Positions 1-5,880 of a DNA stretch of 12,754 nucleotides are shown here, piece by piece. A program made the position numbers and the translations under genes. The notes under the pieces are model-generated. The model was not told where the DNA came from and ran no database searches. It saw nothing but the letters and a program-made list of their open reading frames with translations. The stretch comes from Gammaproteobacteria bacterium (lineage in GTDB: Bacteria; Pseudomonadota; Gammaproteobacteria; Pseudomonadales; Halieaceae), in NCBI GenBank assembly GCA_002748505.1, contig PDSN01000128.1:1-12754 (forward strand), in the 5' to 3' direction. Position 1 is the first letter of the stretch. The number at the start of each line of letters is the position of its first letter.

Positions 1-221
1 GCGCCGTCGACGTTGCGATCTGCCAGATCGTTCATCACACAACCCGCCGAGCGCATTAAAAAGGTGCCGAGCACAAAGATAATCAGCAGCTTTAGTGAAG
101 GCACACCGCCTGCCGCAATCCATAGTGCGCTCAGCGTTGGCCACAGCAGCAAATAGGAACCGATGGGTTTGTCAAAGCGTATGAGTTTGAGTAGCGCGCT
201 GGGTTTAAGGAGCGTTGGCAT
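1..221 (-). CDS. ubiA: 4-hydroxybenzoate polyprenyltransferase UbiA, 5' part only
   Basis: The first 73 codons are present; the gene runs off the left edge of the window. UbiA is an integral inner-membrane enzyme that attaches the polyprenyl tail to 4-hydroxybenzoate, the second step of ubiquinone synthesis. The visible N-terminus carries the family's opening signature RFDKPIGSYLLLWPTL (residues 15-30), a first hydrophobic segment, then LMRSAGCVMNDLADRNVD (55-72). That last stretch holds the first Asp-rich prenyl-diphosphate/Mg2+ motif, with N64, D65, D68 and D72. The ATG at 221-219 is the only sensible start: the frame upstream is closed by the ubiC stop at 251-249. The ribosome-binding site is weak, and the 27-base gap to ubiC suggests co-transcription and possibly coupling to ubiC. 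It consumes the product of ubiC, so the pair forms a pathway unit. Identification is firm; only completeness is unknown. Confidence 0.95.
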   Translation of the reverse strand, partial: MPTLLKPSALLKLIRFDKPIGSYLLLWPTLSALWIAAGGVPSLKLLIIFVLGTFLMRSAGCVMNDLADRNVDG

Positions 222-248
222 AAAAAAGTGGTCGCTTACAGTGACGGG

Positions 249-851
249 CTAGCAAGCGCCTATTTTGCCACGCTCGGCGCGATGGTGGGAGCATTGCCTG
301 GGCCACGGGGTAAAACTTTGTAAAAACACCTCACTCACCAACAAAGATTTACCGTTTATGCTAAAGCGCGAACGCCGTCCCCAGCAGGGCGCACTTTGGT
401 GCAGATGGGCGGGCAGGTAATTACTGTTGCCGTCAATTGCGGCCACTTCAAAAGGCGTGCGGCGCATCGCGGGGTTGGCAAACAGCAGGCTTCCCAAAGA
501 TTCATTGTTGAGTTGGCGTAAGTGACGCAAACTGCCGGTCAGCGCTTCAACGGGAAACACCGAGCGGGCAAACACCACGGGCTGGCCGTGGCAGCGCAGC
601 TCCACTTCGCGTATCAAGGCCCGTTTGCGCTCGCCAAGTTGCAGCAGGCGCTGCTCAGAAAGCAGCGGCGTGCGCCAGCCCTGGGCAAGACGCGCCACCG
701 AGAAGTGCCCGCCGCTTACGGCGTCAAGCCTTGCGCTCAGTGAGCCGTCGTCCAAAAGCCAGTAGCGAGTATCTGCGTCGAGCACAGCGTTATCGAGCCG
801 CGTGGCCAGTTGCCAGTGCAGATCCGTTATGTGAGATTGCCGATGGGGCAC
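249..851 (-). CDS. ubiC: Chorismate pyruvate-lyase UbiC
   Basis: This 200-residue cytosolic protein converts chorismate to 4-hydroxybenzoate and pyruvate, the committed step of ubiquinone synthesis. Family blocks are in order: WLLDDGSLSARL (31-42), REVELRCHGQPVVFARSV (81-98), LGSLLF (119-124) and GRRSRFSINGKSLLVSEVFL (158-177). R81 matches the E. coli active-site arginine (R76) and E174 the active-site glutamate (E155), by alignment from memory. It is longer than E. coli UbiC (165 aa), partly from an N-terminal stretch and partly from a tail of about 17 residues after W183 that is rich in Cys, His, Arg and Lys and that I cannot interpret. The start is GTG at 851-849, supported by a TAAGG Shine-Dalgarno about 8 bases upstream. 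It lies 27 bases upstream of ubiA on the same strand and is divergent from the rubredoxin fusion gene. Confidence 0.95.
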   Translation of the reverse strand: MPHRQSHITDLHWQLATRLDNAVLDADTRYWLLDDGSLSARLDAVSGGHFSVARLAQGWRTPLLSEQRLLQLGERKRALIREVELRCHGQPVVFARSVFPVEALTGSLRHLRQLNNESLGSLLFANPAMRRTPFEVAAIDGNSNYLPAHLHQSAPCWGRRSRFSINGKSLLVSEVFLQSFTPWPRQCSHHRAERGKIGAC

Positions 852-911
852 GATGTTGCCTTAGGCCGCGACCAAAACAGCGAGGATGCGTGAATCTGCC
901 GCGCCTTGCAA

Positions 912-918
912 GTATACT
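912..918. promoter_or_regulatory. Overlapping -10-like boxes in the ubiC/rubredoxin divergent spacer
   Basis: The 106-base spacer 852-957 separates ubiC from the rubredoxin fusion. A GTATAC palindrome in its middle gives TATACT on the plus strand (913-918) and TATACT on the minus strand (917-912). Each is a 5/6 match to a sigma70 -10 box. The plus-strand candidate has only a poor -35 (GTGAAT at 890-895, 17-base spacing) and would start transcription near 925. No good minus-strand -35 is visible. If both boxes are used, the two promoters cannot be occupied together. This is inference from short matches. Confidence 0.3.
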
Positions 919-957
919 CGCTCAGGATTTTTACCTTTAGCAACAAGGGCAGGGGTT

Positions 958-2331
958 ATGAGCAAGTGGGAGTGTATTGTTTGCGGTTTGATCTACGATG
1001 AGGCCGAGGGTTGGCCCGATGATGGCATTCCCCCTGGAACGCGCTGGGAAGATGTGCCTGAGGATTGGCTCTGTCCCGACTGTGGCGTGGGTAAGGAAGA
1101 TTTTGAATTATTGGAAGAATCGCCGCTGGAGGAAACGCCCCATCACCACAGTCCGCCCAGTCCCTCCGGTGACAAACCGCCGGTGGTCATCATCGGTTCG
1201 GGGCTTGCCGGTTACGGCGTCGCCAAGGAATTTCGCAAACACGACAGTGACACACCGCTGTTAATTATCACTGCCGATGATGGGGCTTCTTATTCCAAGC
1301 CGATGCTCTCCACAGGCTTTAGCCGCCAGCTCAATGCGCGGGATCTCGCGCAGATGGACGCCGGCAGCATTGGCACCACCTTCAAAGCTGAAGTATGGAC
1401 CATGACCTCGGTGGAACGCATAGACACCAGCGCGCAAACCATTACCACAGCGGGCGGTGCGGCCACGGTGCATTACAGCAAACTCGTGCTGGCTCTGGGT
1501 TCAGAGGTGATCAAAGCACCGCTTTCTGGCGATGCCTTGGAGTATGTCTACTCGGTAAACGATTTGCAGGACTACAGCGATTTTCGTCAGGCGCTCACCG
1601 CAGGCGAAGTAAAAAAGGTGGCGATTATCGGCGCGGGTTTGATCGGCTGTGAGTTTAGCAACGATTTGTTAAACGGCGGTTTTGCTGTGGAAACCGTCGA
1701 TGCCCTGCAAAACTGCCTGCCCACCATGCTACCGGAGGCGGCGGGTAAGGCGGTGCAGACTGCGCTGCAGGGCAAGGGTGCGCGTTTTCATTTTGGTGTG
1801 TTGGCTGAGCGTGTTGACAAGCGCGATGGCGGTGGCGTGGTGTTAAGCCTCAATAACGGCGAGCGCATCGAGGCGGATATTGTGCTTAGCGCTATCGGTG
1901 TGCGCGCGCGTACGGCTTTGGCAAGCGCGGCGGGCATTGCCACTGAGCGTGGCATTGTGACCGACCGCTTCCTTAAAACCAGCGCTGAAAATGTGTATGC
2001 ACTGGGTGACTGCGCAGAAGTTGCCGGGCATCATTTAGTGTACGTCGCACCTCTGGTTGCCGCAGCCAGGGCGTTGGGGGAAACTTTGGCAGGCAGGCCC
2101 ACGGAGGTGACCTATCCCGCGATGGCCGTAGCCATCAAAACACCTGCCTGTCCCGTAACCGTGGCCATGCCCGCGCGCGATGCGAAAGGGCAGTGGGAGG
2201 TCAGCGGCGAGGGCCAGGACATTAGCGCCAGGTTTGTATCACCCGATGGTGAGCTGTTGGGCTTTGCGCTTACCGGGCAGGCACTGGCACATAAAAATGA
2301 GTTCCTGGCGCAGTTGCCTAGCTTGTTGTGA
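958..2331 (+). CDS. Rubredoxin / NAD(P)H:rubredoxin reductase fusion
   Basis: This 457-residue protein joins an electron carrier to its own reductase. Residues 1-52 are a complete rubredoxin with iron ligands C6-x-x-C9-G and C39-P-x-C42-G. Residues 53-75 are an acidic, then His/Pro/Ser-rich linker. From about 76 to the end is a FAD-dependent pyridine nucleotide-disulfide oxidoreductase: FAD-binding GSGLAG (80-85), NAD(P)-binding GAGLIGCE (225-232) and the second FAD motif YALGDCAE (347-354). No redox-active CxxxxC is present, as expected for rubredoxin reductases. Electrons should flow NAD(P)H to FAD to the Fe(SCys)4 centre, then to an unknown acceptor such as an alkane hydroxylase or an oxygen-stress reductase; none is in the window. 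The open frame extends upstream to 886, but the ATG at 958 begins the rubredoxin fold and has AAGGG 8 bases before it. Pseudomonas keeps these as separate rubA and rubB genes near ubiC-ubiA, so the fusion replaces a known cluster. Confidence 0.93.
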   Translation: MSKWECIVCGLIYDEAEGWPDDGIPPGTRWEDVPEDWLCPDCGVGKEDFELLEESPLEETPHHHSPPSPSGDKPPVVIIGSGLAGYGVAKEFRKHDSDTPLLIITADDGASYSKPMLSTGFSRQLNARDLAQMDAGSIGTTFKAEVWTMTSVERIDTSAQTITTAGGAATVHYSKLVLALGSEVIKAPLSGDALEYVYSVNDLQDYSDFRQALTAGEVKKVAIIGAGLIGCEFSNDLLNGGFAVETVDALQNCLPTMLPEAAGKAVQTALQGKGARFHFGVLAERVDKRDGGGVVLSLNNGERIEADIVLSAIGVRARTALASAAGIATERGIVTDRFLKTSAENVYALGDCAEVAGHHLVYVAPLVAAARALGETLAGRPTEVTYPAMAVAIKTPACPVTVAMPARDAKGQWEVSGEGQDISARFVSPDGELLGFALTGQALAHKNEFLAQLPSLL

Positions 2332-2385
2332 CGGTTGAGTGTTAGCAAGCGGATGTCAGCGCAGAACCCGCTATGACATAGGGTT

Positions 2386-4464
2386 TCAAACCACTGCAAA
2401 TTGGGTCTTGTCCCCAATCCAGCGCCTGATAAGCGGCGCTGCCAGCTCGGGGTGGTAGCGGCGGATCTGCTCGGCGATATGGTTGACCTGGTCCAGCAGT
2501 ACGTTGTGGTCGGGCAGGCGCGCGATGCGAAAATCCATAAGTCCGGTTTGCCTGGTGCCCAGCACTTCACCAGGACCGCGCTGGAGCAGATCCTGTTCCG
2601 CCAGATAAAACCCGTCGTTACTTTCGCGCATGGCGTGCAGCCGATCACGACTGTGCGCGGCAAGGGGCTCCTGATAGAGTAAGACGCAGGCGCTGGCCTG
2701 ATCGCCGCGCCCCACACGGCCGCGCAACTGGTGCAACTGGGCAAGCCCCAGGCGCTCCGGGTTCTCGATAATCATCAGCGAGGCGTTGGGCACGTCCACG
2801 CCCACTTCGATAACCGTGGTCGCCACCAGTAAATCCAGCTCGGCGTCCTTGAAAGACTGCATCACGGCCTCTTTTTCCTGGGCTTTCATGCGCCCGTGAA
2901 TCAAACCCACACGGATGTCTGGCAGAGCCTGGCCCAGCTGTTCGGCAGTCACCTCGGCGGCCTGCGCCTGCAGCACATCGGACTCTTCAATCAGGGTACA
3001 AACCCAATAGGCCTGCCGCCCCTGGGCGCAGGCCTTGCCGACTCGCTCAATCACCTGCTCGCGCCGGTCGCTGTTAATCAGTGCGGTTTGAATGGCCTGC
3101 CTGCCCGGGGGTAATTCGTCGATGACAGAGCAGTCCAGGTCGGCATAGGCCACCATCGACAGGGTGCGCGGAATGGGGGTGGCAGTCATGATAAGCTGGT
3201 GCGGTCTGCCGTGTTTTAGTCCGGCTTTTTCCGCCAATGCCAGGCGCTGGTGCACGCCAAAGCGGTGTTGTTCGTCCACAATCACCAGCGCGAGATTGGC
3301 AAATTGCACGTCGTCCTGGAACAGGGCGTGGGTGCCGATAATCAACCGGCTTGCACCGCTTGCCAGCTTTTCCAGCAGATCTTTGCGCGCGCGACCCTTT
3401 TGCCTGCCGGTCAGCCACGCGGGGCTGATGCCCAAGGGTTGGAACCACTGGCTAAAATTGCGCAGATGTTGTTCCGATAAAATCTCCGTGGGTGCCATCA
3501 TCGCCACCTGGTAGCCTGCGCCCAAGGCCTGCAGGGCGGCGCAGGCAGCTACCAGGGTTTTGCCCGAGCCCACATCGCCCTGCACCAGGCGCAACATGGG
3601 CCTGGGTTCGCTTAAATCGGCACTGATTTCTCCAATAACACGGCTCTGCGCGTTGGTGGGCTTGAACGGCAGGGCAATGAGCAGTTGCTGTTGTAATTCT
3701 GGCGAGTGCGGTAGCGCGGGCGCGCCGTGGCTTTGGGTTTGTTGGCGCAGGTCCTGCAGTGAGAGATTGTGGGCGACAAGTTCCTCCAACGCCAGGCGCA
3801 ACTGCGCGGGGTGTAATCCTGCACTGAGCTGGGCGAGGTCGGCGTTGGCGTCGGGATTGTGCAGGTAGCGCAAAGCGCCTTTTAAGTCGAACTTTGCCTG
3901 TAGGTGCGGGGGAATGAGTTCTGCAAAATCACTGTGTTCAAGATAGTGCAGCGCGCTTTGACACAGCTTGCGCCATTGTAATTGGCTGAGTTTGTCACCG
4001 GCGGGATAGATTGCCGTCAGTGTTTGCGCCAGTGGTTTATTCGCAGCCGCGCCGGTGACGTATTCCGGGTGATACAGCTCAAACCCCGTGCGCCCGAGGC
4101 GAACCTGGCCGAAACAGCGCAGTTTTGTGCCATCTTTGAGGTATTGCATCTGCGCCGCTGAGAAGTGAAAAAAACGCAGGCTGATTTGCCCGCTGTCATC
4201 GTCCAGGCGCACATGCAGCGAGCGTCTGCGGCCACCCTCGATCTGCGCGGCGGTGATTTTTCCCTGTATTACCACGTCGATACCTTCTCTGACTGCGCCG
4301 ATAGGGGTAACATGAGTCCGGTTCTGATAGCGAAGTGGCAGGTGAAACAGTAGATCCTGCACTTGTCTGATGCCCAGTTTCTCCAGCTTGTCGCTAAGGG
4401 CGGGGCCCACGCCTTTGAGCACATCTACGGGATCGGTCGCTTGTGGCGTAGCGCGGCTGGACAT
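2386..4464 (-). CDS. recG: ATP-dependent DNA helicase RecG
   Basis: This 692-residue protein is essentially the E. coli length (693). RecG remodels stalled forks and branched recombination intermediates by double-strand DNA translocation. Order of parts: N-terminal helical/OB wedge region (about 1-150, including GVGPALSDKLEKLGI and LLFHLPLRYQNRT); helicase motif I GDVGSGKT (296-303); motif II DEQH (397-400); motif III TATPIPRT (427-434); motif VI region QLRGRVGRG (579-587); and a C-terminal translocation region ending near GEVLGTRQTG (632-641). All key residues are present and nothing suggests inactivation. The ATG at 4464 fits the family start, with a weak GAGA Shine-Dalgarno. The gene is divergent from the SDR gene across about 49 bases and convergent with the rubredoxin fusion across 54 bases. 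In E. coli recG ends the gmk-rpoZ-spoT operon; here it is in the same orientation but separated by ridA and the SDR gene. Confidence 0.97.
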   Translation of the reverse strand: MSSRATPQATDPVDVLKGVGPALSDKLEKLGIRQVQDLLFHLPLRYQNRTHVTPIGAVREGIDVVIQGKITAAQIEGGRRRSLHVRLDDDSGQISLRFFHFSAAQMQYLKDGTKLRCFGQVRLGRTGFELYHPEYVTGAAANKPLAQTLTAIYPAGDKLSQLQWRKLCQSALHYLEHSDFAELIPPHLQAKFDLKGALRYLHNPDANADLAQLSAGLHPAQLRLALEELVAHNLSLQDLRQQTQSHGAPALPHSPELQQQLLIALPFKPTNAQSRVIGEISADLSEPRPMLRLVQGDVGSGKTLVAACAALQALGAGYQVAMMAPTEILSEQHLRNFSQWFQPLGISPAWLTGRQKGRARKDLLEKLASGASRLIIGTHALFQDDVQFANLALVIVDEQHRFGVHQRLALAEKAGLKHGRPHQLIMTATPIPRTLSMVAYADLDCSVIDELPPGRQAIQTALINSDRREQVIERVGKACAQGRQAYWVCTLIEESDVLQAQAAEVTAEQLGQALPDIRVGLIHGRMKAQEKEAVMQSFKDAELDLLVATTVIEVGVDVPNASLMIIENPERLGLAQLHQLRGRVGRGDQASACVLLYQEPLAAHSRDRLHAMRESNDGFYLAEQDLLQRGPGEVLGTRQTGLMDFRIARLPDHNVLLDQVNHIAEQIRRYHPELAAPLIRRWIGDKTQFAVV

Positions 4465-4502
4465 TGGGTATCTCGTATCGGAAAGTACTATTTAATCAGT
4501 TG

Positions 4503-4516
4503 GGAGTCTGAATCTG
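4503..4516 (+). promoter_or_regulatory. Ribosome-binding site that points to a CTG start for the SDR gene
   Basis: GGAG at 4503-4506, within the string TTGGGAGTC, is followed by a 7-base spacer and the in-frame codon CTG at 4514-4516. An in-frame CTG also occurs at 4508, but it is too close to the Shine-Dalgarno. The stop TAA at 4493-4495 rules out any start farther upstream. This is why 4514 rather than the downstream TTG at 4565 is given as the gene start. Confidence 0.55.
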
Positions 4517-5404
4517 AAGCGCAAATCTGTTCTTCTGGTCGGCTGCGGGCAAATTGGCACGGGTTTGACAGCTATTTTAAGCGTAGAACGTTTCGACTTC
4601 TATGGGCTGTGCCGTGCTCCGGAAAAACTCCCCCACTGTATTCGCGGTTTTCAGGGCAATTACGCCGAGCAAGGCGGTCTCGATGTGATTCGAGGTCTGC
4701 GCCCGGATATGGTCGTTGCGATATTCAAACCCCAATCCCCCAGTGTCCACGGCTACGTAGCAGGGTTTGCACATGCGGCTAAAAATCTGGTGGATGTGTT
4801 GGGGGGTTATACGCCAGAGGCGACGTTTATGGTGTCCAGTACGCGGGTGTTTGGTGAGGCCAACGGCGGCTGGGTGGATGAGGACAGCCCCCTGTCCACC
4901 AATGACCCGCGCGCGCTGGCCATCATCGAAGCAGAGCTGCGCCTGCTTGAGATTGGCAATACCACCGTGCTGCGCTACGGTGGTTTATACGGCAACCCGG
5001 TCAGCAAACGCTTAGATCGTATTGCCCGCGGCTCAATTGCCCCGAGCTGGCCAATTCGCTATAGCAATCGTCTGCACCGCGCCGACAGTCTGGGTTTTTT
5101 GGCGCATTTAATGGAGCTTCGCGCAGCTGGCGCAACCCTGGAACCCTGTTACATCGGTGTCGATGACGAACCGGCTCCCGTGCACGTGGTAGAGGAATGG
5201 ATCGCGGAAGAAATGGGTGTGCCTTACTCTGAAACCGCTCCCGTCGATCATCTGGCAAGTCATCGACGCTGTAGCAATGCCCTGTTAAAGCGCTCGGGTT
5301 ATCGGCTGATGTACCCGCATTACCGCGCCGGTTATAGCGCGGTATTGGCAGCCAGACAAGAGCGCTATCGCAGGGTTGAGGCATTGCGAGAAGCCCGGCA
5401 GTAG
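4514..5404 (+). CDS. Atypical SDR / NAD-dependent epimerase-like protein (YeeZ-like), probable CTG start
   Basis: This predicted soluble protein of 296 residues belongs to the extended/atypical short-chain dehydrogenase superfamily. The frame is open from 4496 and contains no ATG or GTG near its beginning. Starting at CTG 4514 gives KRKSVLLVGCGQIGTGL, which supplies the first Rossmann strand and the glycine motif G10-C-G12-Q-I-G15. A GGAG at 4503-4506 sits 7 bases before this CTG. The first TTG (4565) would delete the NAD(P)-binding motif. Later blocks are typical of YeeZ-like SDRs: MVSSTRVFGE (106-115), VDEDSPL, LRYGGLYG, and NRLH followed by DSLGFLAHLM. The canonical catalytic Tyr-x-x-x-Lys is absent: the expected region reads NDPRALAIIEAE. 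The reaction is therefore unknown; it may bind a nucleotide without classical SDR chemistry. It is divergent from recG and convergent with ridA. The family call is solid; substrate and physiological role cannot be stated. Confidence 0.8.
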   Translation: MKRKSVLLVGCGQIGTGLTAILSVERFDFYGLCRAPEKLPHCIRGFQGNYAEQGGLDVIRGLRPDMVVAIFKPQSPSVHGYVAGFAHAAKNLVDVLGGYTPEATFMVSSTRVFGEANGGWVDEDSPLSTNDPRALAIIEAELRLLEIGNTTVLRYGGLYGNPVSKRLDRIARGSIAPSWPIRYSNRLHRADSLGFLAHLMELRAAGATLEPCYIGVDDEPAPVHVVEEWIAEEMGVPYSETAPVDHLASHRRCSNALLKRSGYRLMYPHYRAGYSAVLAARQERYRRVEALREARQ

Positions 5405-5484
5405 GCGATGTCGTAAAATCCATCGCGGCGCGTTTTCAAAGCATGGTTTGCTTATTGTGTAACCGCACAGCAAGTAGAGCCGTA

Positions 5485-5871
5485 TCAGGCCAGCGTTAAA
5501 ATAGCTTCAACTTCAATACTGACATCCTTGGGCAGGCGCGCAACTTCGACGCAGGCACGAGCGGGGTAGGGTTCCTTGAAAAACTGTGTCATCACGGCGT
5601 TGACCTTATCAAAATCGCCAAGGTCGGTAAGGGAGATATTGACTTTGACCGCGTTGTTCAAGCCGCCACCGGCGGCCTCTGCAATGGCTTTTAAGTTATT
5701 AAATACCTGAGTAGCCTGCGCGCTGATGTCGCCCTCGACAAGGGTCATGGTTTCTGGCACCAGGGGAATTTGTCCGGAAATCCAAACCGTGCCGCCCACT
5801 TTCACCGCTTGAGAATAGGGGCCGATGGCCGCGGGGGCGTCCGCAGTGGAGATAATTGCTCGATTGCTCAT
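5485..5871 (-). CDS. ridA: RidA family reactive enamine/imine deaminase
   Basis: This 128-residue protein has the usual length for a YjgF/YER057c/UK114 (RidA) trimer subunit. RidA proteins hydrolyse reactive 2-aminoacrylate and related enamine/imine products released by PLP enzymes such as threonine dehydratase, protecting other PLP enzymes. Family blocks visible are GPYSQAV (17-23), WISGQIPLVPE (30-40), NNLKAIAEAAG (58-68) and PYPARACVEVARLPKDVSIEVEAI (101-124, quoted without further extension). R105 and E120 fall at the conserved substrate-carboxylate and active-site positions. It follows spoT with a 9-base gap. Its Shine-Dalgarno AGGA overlaps the spoT stop (TAGGAAAACAAC before ATG), so the two genes are very probably co-transcribed and translationally linked. 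spoT-ridA adjacency also occurs in pseudomonads. Housekeeping, with nothing missing. Confidence 0.94.
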   Translation of the reverse strand: MSNRAIISTADAPAAIGPYSQAVKVGGTVWISGQIPLVPETMTLVEGDISAQATQVFNNLKAIAEAAGGGLNNAVKVNISLTDLGDFDKVNAVMTQFFKEPYPARACVEVARLPKDVSIEVEAILTLA

Positions 5872-5880
5872 GTTGTTTTC

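Noticed and set aside
886..957. 24-codon upstream extension of the rubredoxin fusion
   Set aside because: The rubredoxin fold begins at the ATG at 958 with its own Shine-Dalgarno, and the extension overlaps the probable promoter region.
2365..2385. AACCC/GGGTT hairpin with inner CTATG/CATAG dyad in the 54-base gap between the rubredoxin fusion and recG, considered as a terminator
   Set aside because: The stem is only 5 bp, the alternative pairings compete, and no T-run follows on either strand; too weak to call.
4363..4782. 139-codon plus-strand open frame across the recG start and the SDR 5' end
   Set aside because: It overlaps both recG and the SDR coding frame in other frames and shows no motif. 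The SDR frame holds the Rossmann signature instead.
5405..5453. GCGATG/CATCGC (5405-5426) and AAGCA/TGCTT (5439-5453) hairpins between the SDR gene and ridA, considered as terminators
   Set aside because: The stems are short, with 10- and 5-base loops and no proper U-tract after either; they could be chance.
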